This document shows, piece after piece, positions 27,641 through 35,764 of a stretch of DNA of 64,000 nucleotides. The translations under genes were made by a program, and so were the position numbers. The DNA is from Gammaproteobacteria bacterium. GTDB taxonomy: Bacteria; Pseudomonadota; Gammaproteobacteria; Burkholderiales; Burkholderiaceae_C. The notes under the pieces are model-generated. The model saw only the letters and a list, made by a program, of their open reading frames with translations, ran no database searches and was not told where the DNA came from. Location: positions 143,056-207,055 of the forward strand of contig JAHJWB010000014.1 in the NCBI GenBank assembly GCA_018828125.1, given 5' to 3'. Each line of letters opens with the position of its first letter. Position 1 is the stretch's first letter.

Positions 27641-28264
27641 ATGGTGGCCGACAACGTGGTTTTGGAAGTTCAGGGATTGTGTTTCGCCTACCCCGAATGT
27701 GGGGTGCTGGACGCCTGGTCCATGGCCCTGCCTGCAGGCCTGGCGCTGGTGCGGGGCGATGAGAGCAGTGGCAAGACCACTTTGTTGCGTCTGCTGGCGG
27801 GCGAGCTCAGGCCACAAGCGGGGCAGATCACGCTGCAGGGGCTGAGCGCAAGCGATGCGCCCAAGGCCTATGCGCAGCAGGTGTTCTGGGCCGACCCACG
27901 TTCCGGCGACCTGGACAAACTCACCGCCCGCGGCTGGCTCGACAGCCTGCCCGCCCGCTACCCGCGGTGGGATGCTGCGGCGCTGGCCGCGCACATCGAC
28001 GGCTTCACGCTGCACGAACACCTGGACAAGCCGCTCTACGCGCTGTCCACCGGCAGCAAACGCAAGGTGCTCATGGCCGGGGCCCTGGCGTCGGGCGCGC
28101 CGCTCACGTTGATCGACGAGCCCGTGGGCGGGTTGGACAAACCCTCGGTGGGGTACCTAACGCAGGCGCTGGCCGGGGCAGCAGCGCAGGCTGGGCGCGT
28201 GGTTGTGGTGGCCCACTACGAAGCGCTGCCGGGGGTGCAATGGAATCAGGTGGTTTCACTCTGA
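27641..28264 (+). CDS. Stand-alone ABC transporter-type ATP-binding protein
   Basis: A 207-aa ABC ATPase. Walker A is GDESSGKT (39-46), the signature is altered to LSTGSKRKV, Walker B is LTLIDEPVGG and the H-loop is VVAHYEA. It is shorter than typical importer ATPases and no permease or binding protein is adjacent, so its partner must be elsewhere; CcmA-like and other small ABC ATPases look similar. The ATG at 27641 has AAGGAAAC directly upstream. The gap to the EamA stop is 26 bases, so it may be read through from the operon. Confidence 0.8.
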   Translation: MVADNVVLEVQGLCFAYPECGVLDAWSMALPAGLALVRGDESSGKTTLLRLLAGELRPQAGQITLQGLSASDAPKAYAQQVFWADPRSGDLDKLTARGWLDSLPARYPRWDAAALAAHIDGFTLHEHLDKPLYALSTGSKRKVLMAGALASGAPLTLIDEPVGGLDKPSVGYLTQALAGAAAQAGRVVVVAHYEALPGVQWNQVVSL

Positions 28265-28309
28265 GTCAGGGCGTCGCCCATTCGCTGCGGGAGCTATCAC
28301 TCACCCGCG

Positions 28310-30637
28310 CTAAGCTCGGCGCCGCGCACGCCGCATCGCCAATAACCCCGCCATAGCAGACAGCAACGCCAAGCCCCAGTTGCTCAGCGTGGGGATGCTC
28401 TGCGCACCAGAGGGCGCGGCCAACACCACGGGCAAAAACGGGTCGACGATGGTGCCTGTGGCGGCGTCCGCATCCCCCAGCCCGTCGTCTGTGATGGTGT
28501 AGCTCACGGTTCTGCGGTCACCGCTCAGGATCACGTTCAGCGGTGTGGCTGCGTCCTGGGGGTCGAACCACCCGCCTGCGCCGTCGGGTTTGCGAAAGCG
28601 TACGCTTGTGGGAAGCGGGCTGGGGTACTGCAGCGTGATGGTGACGGTGCCAGTGCAATGTTCTGCAGTGAACCTGAATTCTCCATGCGGCGCGTTCCAG
28701 CCCGGCGGTATCGAGCTGGTGGTGCCGAAGCCGCTTGCACCGCCCTGCAGTGTGCAGCTGGGGCCACCACCCGACAGTGTCGCTGTGGCCCTGCCCGTCA
28801 TTGCCGGCACCCCATCCAGAGCAGACTCGATTTGCAGCAGGCGCGGCAACACGGTGTTCGAAGCTGCCGATGCAGCACCCATGCCTATTGCGTTTAACGC
28901 CCTCACGGCAAAGGTGTAGCTGGTGCCATTCGCCAGGCCCAGGACAGTAATGGTGCACACCGTGCCAGGCGGCGAGCCGACAGGCACATCGCAATGTCCC
29001 GTGACATTGCCTGGGGTTGATGTGGCCGCGTAACGCGTGATGGCGCTGCCGCCGTCAAGGGATGGGGCGATAAATGTGAGCTGGGCCTGTCCCGCTGAAG
29101 AGGTTGCGGTGACAGTACCGGGCGCACCAGGGACACCAGTAATGACGGAGAGCGTCAGCGTAATTTGTGGTGCCGCGTTGTACTGCGCGTCGCCCGCCTG
29201 ATTGGCCGCCAGCGTGCAGTTGGACGTGCCAACGGCCGTGCCCGTGACCTGATTGCCACTGACGGTGCAGGCCGCTGGCGTGAGCGAGCTGAACACCACC
29301 GGGGCTGAAGACCCACCTCCTGTCGCTGCAACGGTGCTGGCTGCACCGTACGTCACCGTCGGCACCGTACCCCAGATCAGCGACTGGTTGGCCTTCGGTG
29401 TGGTGAAGGACTGGGTCGCGCCTTGCGCCGTGCCGCCCGCATTGGTGGCATGAGCACGGTAATAGTAGGTTGTACCGGCCGCGAGGCCCGTCAACACATC
29501 CGTCACCGACGTGACCCCGGCCGCAGCACTGACGGTGCTGGGCGTGGCGGCCGCAATCGCGCCACCTCCTCCATCTACAACCCATTGGCTTGTGCTGTAC
29601 CGGAAGAACGCCGCGCTCACGTCCGAACCCACCGCACCCACGCTGCCGTTCAGTGTGGCGGCAGAACTCAGAACCCCCGTCGCGGCCCCCGTCGCGACGG
29701 TAGGCACAGCGATGGACAGCACGATGCGTGGCGTTCCATCGCTCAACGCGGCCGTGCCGCCCGAGGGCACGAGGTTGGAGCCACCGCCACCGCCGCCACG
29801 ATGGCCACCACCGCCACCACCCGCGTAGCCGCCGCCGCCGCCGCCGGCTGCCGGGGCAGCGTCGGATGCCGAGCCCCCGCCCGAGCCTCCGCCACCCACA
29901 CCGCCCGCACCACCGGAAACATTCGCGGCGAAGGTCCCTGCTCCGCCCCCGCCCCCTACCGCACCGAACCCGCCACCGCCGCCACCGCCGCCGGCATAGG
30001 TGGCGTCACTACCGACTACCCCCGCGGCACCCGCATTGCCGCCGGCACCTCCTGTCCCGTAAGCTGCGGGATAGTCTGATGTCCCGCCAGTGCCCCCTGT
30101 ACTTCCGACGCCAGGGCCGCCCGCTGGAGGTTGGTCCGCCCGCACCCCAACACTTGGCACAAACACCCAACCCGACTTCTCCGCATCTCCACCCGCTCCA
30201 GCGCCATTGTTGGCCGAATTGCCGCCACCACCGCCCGCCGCAATGACCAGCGGGCCCGCTGCGTGGCTGGTCTGCGCAATGGCCGAATACCCGCCGCCAC
30301 CACCACCCGCGGGATAACCGGCGCTGACATCAGCACCATGGCCGCCGACGGTCAAGTACAAGGTCTGCCCCGGTGTCACCGGCAGCACCCCGCTGATGTG
30401 CGCCCCCCTGCCACCGGAGCCAGTGTCTCCAAGGCGGGGTCCGCCGCGCCCGCCATTGCCTCCCACCACCACGTAGCTCAATGCCTGCACGCCTGCAGGC
30501 ACGACGCAGGTGGTGTCGCCTGCCGTCGTGAGGTTGATGTTTGCGCATCCTGACGCCGCATGCGCGAGGCCTTGGACCAGAGCCAGCAAGCAAAGCGCGG
30601 AAAAAGCCAACCGCGCAGGGTGAAGAGAAGGTTTCAT
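28310..30637 (-). CDS. IPTL-CTERM surface protein with glycine-rich and fibronectin-like regions
   Basis: Exported protein of 775 aa. It has a signal peptide (1 to about 27, ALVQGLAHAASG) and a Gly-rich region (about 40-300) with runs such as YAGGGGGGHRGGGGGG. Fibronectin/Ig-like repeats follow (about 310-620; TYYYRAHATNAGGTA, YTFAVRALNAIGMG). The C-terminal sorting signal is IPTLSNWGLALLSAMAGLLA followed by an Arg tail. That IPTLxxWG signal is processed by an exosortase in betaproteobacteria; no exosortase is in the window. It is likely a secreted, cell-surface or matrix component. Confidence 0.88.
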   Translation of the reverse strand: MKPSLHPARLAFSALCLLALVQGLAHAASGCANINLTTAGDTTCVVPAGVQALSYVVVGGNGGRGGPRLGDTGSGGRGAHISGVLPVTPGQTLYLTVGGHGADVSAGYPAGGGGGGYSAIAQTSHAAGPLVIAAGGGGGNSANNGAGAGGDAEKSGWVFVPSVGVRADQPPAGGPGVGSTGGTGGTSDYPAAYGTGGAGGNAGAAGVVGSDATYAGGGGGGGGFGAVGGGGGAGTFAANVSGGAGGVGGGGSGGGSASDAAPAAGGGGGGYAGGGGGGHRGGGGGGSNLVPSGGTAALSDGTPRIVLSIAVPTVATGAATGVLSSAATLNGSVGAVGSDVSAAFFRYSTSQWVVDGGGGAIAAATPSTVSAAAGVTSVTDVLTGLAAGTTYYYRAHATNAGGTAQGATQSFTTPKANQSLIWGTVPTVTYGAASTVAATGGGSSAPVVFSSLTPAACTVSGNQVTGTAVGTSNCTLAANQAGDAQYNAAPQITLTLSVITGVPGAPGTVTATSSAGQAQLTFIAPSLDGGSAITRYAATSTPGNVTGHCDVPVGSPPGTVCTITVLGLANGTSYTFAVRALNAIGMGAASAASNTVLPRLLQIESALDGVPAMTGRATATLSGGGPSCTLQGGASGFGTTSSIPPGWNAPHGEFRFTAEHCTGTVTITLQYPSPLPTSVRFRKPDGAGGWFDPQDAATPLNVILSGDRRTVSYTITDDGLGDADAATGTIVDPFLPVVLAAPSGAQSIPTLSNWGLALLSAMAGLLAMRRARRRA

Positions 30638-30842
30638 CTGTTTGCTTCTGCCTTGATAGTTCTTTTTGTGTTCTCAGGAGGGGCCCCAAGAGTCAAAACC
30701 TGTGTGGCCGTACTGGTCGGGCACTTGGCCCTGACTTAAGCGTGCGCATGTGTGGCAGCGCTGCGGCCAAGGCGGATCCCGCCAACCTTGCGTGGGGGAA
30801 TGGACGTTGTGCGGTGACTTTATCGGGCAGGGCGCAGAACCG

Positions 30843-30864
30843 ACAGGATGCAAATGCATCCTGT
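30843..30864. promoter_or_regulatory. 22-base palindrome in the gap upstream of the IPTL-CTERM gene
   Basis: The gap 30638-31008 holds no gene. ACAGGATGCA and TGCATCCTGT are perfect 10-base arms around AA. The site lies about 205 bases upstream of the IPTL-CTERM start and about 145 bases past the LuxR-type gene stop. No T-run follows on either strand, so an operator is likelier than a terminator. Confidence 0.5.
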
Positions 30865-31008
30865 ACAAGTCATCGACACAATCCGTGCGGAGCGGGCGCG
30901 TTGCAGATCTGTATGAGACTGCAGGCGCAAAACACGTCCATGGCTTTGGCTAGGGCTGGCAGCGCCTAGGAGCGCACCAAACTTGCATCCGCAGAGGGCT
31001 TGGCGACG

Positions 31009-31986
31009 CTAGTCGGCTGCGCTGAGCAGGCCAGCCAACTGCGCGTTGGAGCGCACGTTGAGCTTGGCATGTATGCGCTGGATGTAGTTGCGTGCGGTGG
31101 CGGGCGTCAGGCCCAGCGCCAACGCGATTTCCTTGTGGGAGAGTCCGCGCGTGACTTGGGTCGCGACGTCCCGCTCGCGCGGGGTGAGCGCGTCCACCGC
31201 CTGCACGGGGCGGGCCTTGAGGATGTGCAGGTCACCGCAGACGGCAATCCGGGCAACCAGCACCTGATTGCCCTTGTACCGGAGCCGGTTGCGGCCCAGC
31301 AATTCGGTAGCCACTGAAGCGGGAAGCCGATGGGCACTGGGCTGACTCCATTGCTGACGCAAAACCTCCACAAAGCCAGGCTCGGCATAGTGCAGGTGGC
31401 CCGATCCGTCGCAGATCGCCCGGGGCCAACGCTGAGCCGCTGGTTCTTGGCCGAATGCCGGCAAGGCCAATGCCATGTTGATCGTTTGTGCCTCCAGCAG
31501 ATGGGGGAAAAGAAGTTGGCAGGCAAGGCGCTGGCGTTCGCTGAATTGGTTGTCGTCGTCACCTTTGTAGAGAGAAATGGAGCGGAAGAAACCTCTGGTC
31601 TCGTGCGAGCAGGACACCAGCGCGTTGTCGTGACGCACGCCATGCGTATACGCCCGTAGCCCCTTGCGTCCGTGGGTCTTGCACAGCACGTCCATGTTCA
31701 GGTTCAGCGTGGTGCCCCCGCTGGCGACCATTGCCAGCGCCGCGAAGTCCTCGTGCGCTATCTGCGCATAGGCTTCGAGGGTGGCCGGTTCGTCCGCGTA
31801 CAGGTGCACATTGTTGAACAGCACCGCGTCAGGCGTGCCGGTGACGACGAGCCCCCACTTGGCAGTCTCAAAATTCAGTAGATGCCGGGTGGTTTGCAGA
31901 GCGGTGTCACAAAAGTCAGACATCGGCGTTTCCCGCGCCGCGCGGTACAGGTTCAGAAGGGTGTTCGAAAGTTCGTTGTGATGCAT
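31009..31986 (-). CDS. LuxR-type HTH transcriptional regulator
   Basis: A 325-aa regulator with a C-terminal LuxR winged helix in the last 60 residues (ALTPRERDVATQVTRGLSHKEIALALGL). The N-terminal 200 residues have no recognised ligand domain, although GLVVTGTPDAVLFNN and ARETPMSDF suggest a GAF-like fold. No receiver acidic pocket is seen, so it is not an ordinary two-component regulator. ATG 31986 was chosen; an in-frame ATG at 32049 would add 21 residues, and neither has a clear ribosome site. The IPTL-CTERM gene downstream is on the same strand and is a possible target. Confidence 0.8.
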   Translation of the reverse strand: MHHNELSNTLLNLYRAARETPMSDFCDTALQTTRHLLNFETAKWGLVVTGTPDAVLFNNVHLYADEPATLEAYAQIAHEDFAALAMVASGGTTLNLNMDVLCKTHGRKGLRAYTHGVRHDNALVSCSHETRGFFRSISLYKGDDDNQFSERQRLACQLLFPHLLEAQTINMALALPAFGQEPAAQRWPRAICDGSGHLHYAEPGFVEVLRQQWSQPSAHRLPASVATELLGRNRLRYKGNQVLVARIAVCGDLHILKARPVQAVDALTPRERDVATQVTRGLSHKEIALALGLTPATARNYIQRIHAKLNVRSNAQLAGLLSAAD

Positions 31987-32146
31987 GGGTCTGGGCGAGC
32001 TGGCGCTCCGCGCATAGCATAGCCCGTCGCATGTGTGGGCCTGTGACATATGGGTGCTGGCAAGGACAGTGCGTGTGCCTCATGCCGTGCGTCAGGGGTT
32101 GTGGAGCCCATGTGCCAGTAGGGCATTTCAGCGCGGATCTTGATCG

Positions 32147-32992
32147 CTACATCGCCTTGAACAAATGCGCGTAAAGGCGGCTCACCGGCAGCTTCTCGGG
32201 TCGCCCAGCCACCTCCAGGTGCAGTTTGCCGGCCTCGTCGCGTGTAACGGTGGTGATGCTGCCAGCGCGCACCAAGGTGCTGCGGTGCACTTGCCAGAAC
32301 ACCTGTGGATCCAGCTGAGCCGTCAGGTCCTTCAGGGGCGTGCGGATCAGGAACTCGCGTGTGGCAGTAAGCACGCGCACGTACTTGTCGGCTGCCTCGA
32401 AGTACAGCACCTCGGCCACGGGCACCATGAGAATCTGGCTGCCGCTGCTGGCCTGGATCATGGTGAGCGGCGCCGTGCCGGCGGGGGGCGCCGCTGCCGC
32501 CGGTGTGGCAGACGCCACGCCCGGCGCCGCCAGCAGGTGGCGCAGTTGCGCGATGGTGGCTTCCAAATTTGCTTCCAAATTAATAGCTGCTGAAGGTTGA
32601 CTGGAAAGCGCTAGCTGCAGTTTTTGCACAGTTTTTTGCAGGCGGGGGCCCTGCACTGGCTTGAGAAGATAGTCCACCGCCTGTGCCTCGAAGGCCTGCA
32701 CGGCGTATTGGTCGTAGGCCGTGACGAACACCAGGGCAGGGAAGGGCTTGTCCACAGGCCAGGCGTCGGCCAGTTCGGCGGCAGCGTCCAGCCCCGATTG
32801 GCCGGGCATGCGGATGTCGAAGAAAAGCACGTCGGGCTGCAGCGCCAGCGCCCGCTGCACGGCCGAGAGGCCGTCGCCCACCGTGGCAGCAATCTGCAGC
32901 GCGGGCCACGCCTGGGCCAGTTCTTGCTGCAGCGCGGCAGCCAGCAGGGGCTCGTCTTCGGCGATCAGGGCGCGGGGCTGAAGGGATGTCAT
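32147..32992 (-). CDS. LytTR-family response regulator
   Basis: The 281-aa regulator has a receiver (about 6-118; acidic pocket AEDE, phospho-acceptor D59 in LFFDIRMPG, Lys in LLKP). A long Ala/Pro-rich linker follows, then a C-terminal LytTR DNA-binding domain (about 180-280; VLYFEAADKYVRVLT, FWQVHRSTLV). The linker at about 122-138 is encoded by a degenerate copy of the interspersed repeat. The ATG overlaps the stop of the kinase gene (ATGA at 32989-32992), so the pair is one two-component system. Confidence 0.92.
   Translation of the reverse strand: MTSLQPRALIAEDEPLLAAALQQELAQAWPALQIAATVGDGLSAVQRALALQPDVLFFDIRMPGQSGLDAAAELADAWPVDKPFPALVFVTAYDQYAVQAFEAQAVDYLLKPVQGPRLQKTVQKLQLALSSQPSAAINLEANLEATIAQLRHLLAAPGVASATPAAAAPPAGTAPLTMIQASSGSQILMVPVAEVLYFEAADKYVRVLTATREFLIRTPLKDLTAQLDPQVFWQVHRSTLVRAGSITTVTRDEAGKLHLEVAGRPEKLPVSRLYAHLFKAM
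32578..32626 (+). repeat. AGCGCT interspersed repeat, copy 3, inside the LytTR regulator gene
   Basis: ATTAATAGCTGCT and AAAGCGCTAGCTGCAGTTTTTG are preserved while the left AGCGCT arm is degraded. Read on the minus strand it encodes part of the linker between receiver and LytTR domains (about KLQLALSSQPSAAINLEA). Next to it CTTCCAAATTTG/CTTCCAAATTAA is a short direct repeat. Confidence 0.6.
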
Positions 32993-34047
32993 GTCAAGGG
33001 AAAATTTAAGGGAAAAGTGAGTCTAGCGCTTGTCCCACCTGCGCTAGCAGCTATTAATTCGAGAGTTCCCAAGCTGCCATGCAAGGTGGCCAGACGCTCG
33101 CGCACCTGGGCCAGTCCGAAGCTCTGGCCCGGCCCGGGCGTAGGCAGCGTGTCGGGCAGGCCCGCGCCGGTGTCGTTGACTTCAATCACCAGCAGCGGGC
33201 CGTTGGCGCCTGGGCGCGTGCTCGCACGCACGGTGATGTGGCCACCCCCTACCTGCGGTTCCAGTCCATGGCGGATAGCGTTTTCCACCAGGGGTTGCAA
33301 CAGCAGCGGAGGCACGGGCACGTTGCGCAGCGCGTCGGGCAGGTCCAGCGTGTAGGCCAGGCGCGGGCCCATGCGCACGGCCATCAGCTCCAGGTAGTCG
33401 CGCAGGCGGTCAAATTCGTTGGCCAGCGGGTGCTGGGTGCTCCGCGATGCCGTGAGCGTGGCGCGCAGGTAGGCAATGATGCGGTCCAGCATGTCCTGCG
33501 CGCGTGCCGGGTCGGTGCCAATCAGCATGCGCAGATTGGCCAAGGTGTTGAACAGCATGTGCGGTTCCAGCTGCGTCTCCAGCAGCTTGAGTTGTGCTTC
33601 GGTGGCCTGGCTGCGCACCTCGTTCACCTTGGCTTGCAGCCAGGCGCTTTTGCCACGGCTGTAAAAAAAGTAGGTCAATGCGAGCGCTGACAGCACCGTG
33701 ATGCCGATGGAGATGCGCAATTGCGGGCGGTCGTCAAAGCTCCAGGACGAAAAACCGAACCAGCGGTCGGCAAACCATGTGCCCGCCAAAAAGCCCATAA
33801 CGTTGCCAACGAGGGGCAGGGCAATGCCCGCGACACCCTCAGGCCAGCCGGTGTCTTGGCTGGACGGAAAAAAATGGCGTCCAAAGTCGATCAGTACCCA
33901 CGACGACAATCCGATGGTCAGGGAATAGACGAGTGCAATTTCGTAGGGCTTGTGGGGCCTGAACGCATAGTGGATAGCCGCGATGACCAGGCAAAAAGCG
34001 GTGATCTGCAAAAAGTGCCGAAGCTTGGCGATCCAGTCGATTTTCAT
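32989..34047 (-). CDS. LytS-type sensor histidine kinase
   Basis: The 352-aa kinase has four membrane helices (about 12-30, 38-55, 71-92 and 112-130) and a coiled segment. The His_kinase domain has H163 in LEPHMLFNTLANLR and an ATPase domain with PLVENAIRHGLEP and NDTGAGLPD. The ATG at 34047 begins MKIDWIAKLRHF; the longer frame upstream is out of character. The last 20 or so residues (from LIAASAGGTSARLTF on) are encoded by a copy of the interspersed repeat, so the family C-terminus has been replaced or extended. Partner: the LytTR regulator it overlaps. Confidence 0.9.
   Translation of the reverse strand: MKIDWIAKLRHFLQITAFCLVIAAIHYAFRPHKPYEIALVYSLTIGLSSWVLIDFGRHFFPSSQDTGWPEGVAGIALPLVGNVMGFLAGTWFADRWFGFSSWSFDDRPQLRISIGITVLSALALTYFFYSRGKSAWLQAKVNEVRSQATEAQLKLLETQLEPHMLFNTLANLRMLIGTDPARAQDMLDRIIAYLRATLTASRSTQHPLANEFDRLRDYLELMAVRMGPRLAYTLDLPDALRNVPVPPLLLQPLVENAIRHGLEPQVGGGHITVRASTRPGANGPLLVIEVNDTGAGLPDTLPTPGPGQSFGLAQVRERLATLHGSLGTLELIAASAGGTSARLTFPLNFPLT
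33009..33060 (-). repeat. AGCGCT interspersed repeat, copy 4, forming the end of the LytS-type gene
   Basis: On the minus strand: AATTAATAGCTGCTAGCGC, loop, AAGCGCTAGACTCACTTTT. This matches the consensus at both ends and in the hairpin. The repeat lies wholly inside the kinase frame and supplies residues about 329-346 of 352. Confidence 0.78.
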
Positions 34048-34063
34048 GCTTGCATCGTCGCGT

Positions 34064-34366
34064 TCAACGGCCGTTGCGGTCTTGCTCGCGCTGCAGCCGC
34101 TCGCGCTCTTTTTGCACCATGCGCTCCCGCAGGCCGCTGCCGGTGCCCAGCACAAACACCGAAATGCCGTGCAACGCGAGGCCCAGCCCCCAGCCCAGCA
34201 ACGGGTACACCGACCAGGGCCGGTTGCCAAAGCCGTAGCGCGACATCCCAAAGAGCACCAGATTGACCACGGTGAATGCCGCAGCGTGGGTATACCAGCC
34301 CAGTTTGGCGCCAGCGCGCTTGCGGGCCAGTTGGTCGAGGTCGTCGGGTGTCATGGGATGGGGCAT
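34064..34366 (-). CDS. 2TM domain-containing protein, copy 1
   Basis: A 100-aa protein with two hydrophobic helices (about 25-45 and 50-72) and a basic C-terminus (ERMVQKERERLQREQDRNGR). The pattern LARKRAGAKLGWYTHAAAF matches the 2TM domain family, which is often found with LytS-type kinases. It lies 16 bases upstream of the kinase gene on the same strand. It is paralogous to the gene at 35427-35720. It may be a membrane partner of the kinase (inference). The start could also be the ATG at 34354. Confidence 0.8.
   Translation of the reverse strand: MPHPMTPDDLDQLARKRAGAKLGWYTHAAAFTVVNLVLFGMSRYGFGNRPWSVYPLLGWGLGLALHGISVFVLGTGSGLRERMVQKERERLQREQDRNGR
34292..34330. repeat. 39-base block identical to 35643-35681
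   Basis: The 39 bases at 34292-34330 are identical to 35643-35681. Both encode the LARKRAGAKLGWY stretch of the two 2TM genes. The identity at synonymous positions points to recent duplication or gene conversion. Confidence 0.85.
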
Positions 34367-34418
34367 GGAGGCGCAATTTTAGGCGGGCAGTGGCGTTGCA
34401 ATGCCGGTCGTTGGGCTG

Positions 34419-35423
34419 TCAAGCCTTGCAGGCCTGGGCCACCGCTTGCACGGCCACGGCGTCCAGCGTCAGCCCCATGTGGTTCACGCCGGGCACCAAG
34501 GTCACGGGCACAGGCTTGCCCGCCTGGGCAAACAGGTCCGCAAAACGGTCGGCGTAAAAAAGCTCGTCGTCCTGCCCAGCCACAATGCAGACAGTGCCGC
34601 GGGCGTTGCGGATGTCGCTCTGGTAGTCGTTGTGGGGACGGAAATTCATGGCGACGGTGTAGGAGTAGCTCGGGGTGAGCAGGCTGCGCGCCACATCGTT
34701 GAGCGCAAAACGCAGCACCGGCAGGTGGTTCCACTGGCTGATACCGATCTGGTTGAGTGTCGTGAGTCCCACGATGCGGGGCAGCCCCACTGATGCCCAG
34801 CCGCCGCTGTCCGGCCGTGACGTGGGAGCGTTGTGGTGCACAAAAGGCGAGAGCAGCACGTAGCGGTCGAACAGATCCTGCCGCGCGCTGCCCGCAAAAC
34901 GCAGCGCAAAACCGCCGCCCGCCGAAAAGCCCATCAACGTCTGCGGGCCGGTGTGGGGCACGGCGCGCAGAAAGTCTTCCACATCGTCCTCCATCTGGCC
35001 CACATACGCGGCTTGCCCACGGACACCCGATTCTCCGTGCCCCCGCATGTCCAAAGCTGCCACCGCATATCCCTCAGCCGCCAGGGCCTGGGCCAGCACA
35101 TGCATGGACTGCCCGCGGGCGGACGACCCGTGTACCAGGACCACACGGCGCGCGAGGGTGGCGGTGGCTGCTGGTGCGGGCGCGTAGCCGTACCAGGCAA
35201 GTGGGGTCCCATCACGCGCGGTGTACCGCTGCGCCTTCGGCACTTGGCTGTAGTCCACATCCCGAAACGGATTGTTGATGCTGGCCAGCGGCGGTATGTC
35301 CTTGGGGCCGCCCCAGGCCACGGCAGCAGCGCAGCCGACGATCGCAGTCAGGAGAAAGGCGAGGAGCAGCATGGCGGTGACGCGACGTGGGAGGAGATTT
35401 GAAGACCGAGTCATGGTGGTCAT
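34419..35423 (-). CDS. Alpha/beta hydrolase, probable lipoprotein
   Basis: A 334-aa alpha/beta hydrolase. It has a basic start and a hydrophobic signal ending in a lipobox-like IVGC at residue 31. The fold motifs are VLVHGSSARG, MRGHGES, nucleophile GFSAGGG, acid GQDDELF and His in VNHMG. The substrate is unknown; the lysophospholipase/monoglyceride-lipase branch is similar. It sits between two 2TM genes in the operon that ends with the LytS/LytTR pair, starting 3 bases after the first 2TM stop, so it may belong to the same envelope response. Confidence 0.85.
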   Translation of the reverse strand: MTTMTRSSNLLPRRVTAMLLLAFLLTAIVGCAAAVAWGGPKDIPPLASINNPFRDVDYSQVPKAQRYTARDGTPLAWYGYAPAPAATATLARRVVLVHGSSARGQSMHVLAQALAAEGYAVAALDMRGHGESGVRGQAAYVGQMEDDVEDFLRAVPHTGPQTLMGFSAGGGFALRFAGSARQDLFDRYVLLSPFVHHNAPTSRPDSGGWASVGLPRIVGLTTLNQIGISQWNHLPVLRFALNDVARSLLTPSYSYTVAMNFRPHNDYQSDIRNARGTVCIVAGQDDELFYADRFADLFAQAGKPVPVTLVPGVNHMGLTLDAVAVQAVAQACKA

Positions 35424-35426
35424 GGC

Positions 35427-35720
35427 TCAGGACGATCGATCTTGCGCAGCGATGCGGCTGCGTTCCGCCTGCACTAGGCGTTCGTACATCCCCCCGCCAC
35501 CCGTCACCAAGAACACCACCACGCCATGCACGGCCAGGCCAATGCCCCAGCCAACCGCTGGAAACACGGCCCAGTGGCGGCCGCTGGCGGCCGACAGCGT
35601 GATCAGCAGCAGGTTGACCAGGATGTAGACGCTGGCGTGGAGATACCAGCCCAGTTTGGCGCCAGCGCGCTTGCGGGCCAGGCGTTCGAGGGGGTCGGCG
35701 GAGGGGTAATCGTGGCGCAT
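35427..35720 (-). CDS. 2TM domain-containing protein, copy 2
   Basis: A 97-aa protein with two hydrophobic helices (about 22-42 and 50-70) and a polar C-terminus (MYERLVQAERSRIAAQDRSS). It shares LERLARKRAGAKLGWYLHA and the helix pattern with copy 1, and 39 identical bases. The ATG at 35720 begins MRHDYPSADPLERL; a longer upstream frame lacks similarity. First gene of the operon leading to the hydrolase, copy 1, the kinase and its regulator. Confidence 0.78.
   Translation of the reverse strand: MRHDYPSADPLERLARKRAGAKLGWYLHASVYILVNLLLITLSAASGRHWAVFPAVGWGIGLAVHGVVVFLVTGGGGMYERLVQAERSRIAAQDRSS
35643..35681. repeat. 39-base block identical to 34292-34330
   Basis: Second copy of the block, within 2TM copy 2. 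Divergence resumes sharply on both sides (the next codons differ), which favours a short conversion tract over simple descent. Confidence 0.85.
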
Positions 35721-35764
35721 GGGGTGTACCGGTCGTGGAGGGGGTGAGGTGAGGGTGAAGGTGT

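Noticed and set aside
28310..30637. Tandem-repeat array or CRISPR in the GGC-rich stretch
   Set aside because: The repetitive bases are codons of Gly runs inside one open frame; spacing is irregular and no spacers exist.
30843..30864. Rho-independent terminator for the LuxR-type gene
   Set aside because: The palindrome is AT-rich in the middle, has no T-run, and lies about 145 bases past the stop codon.
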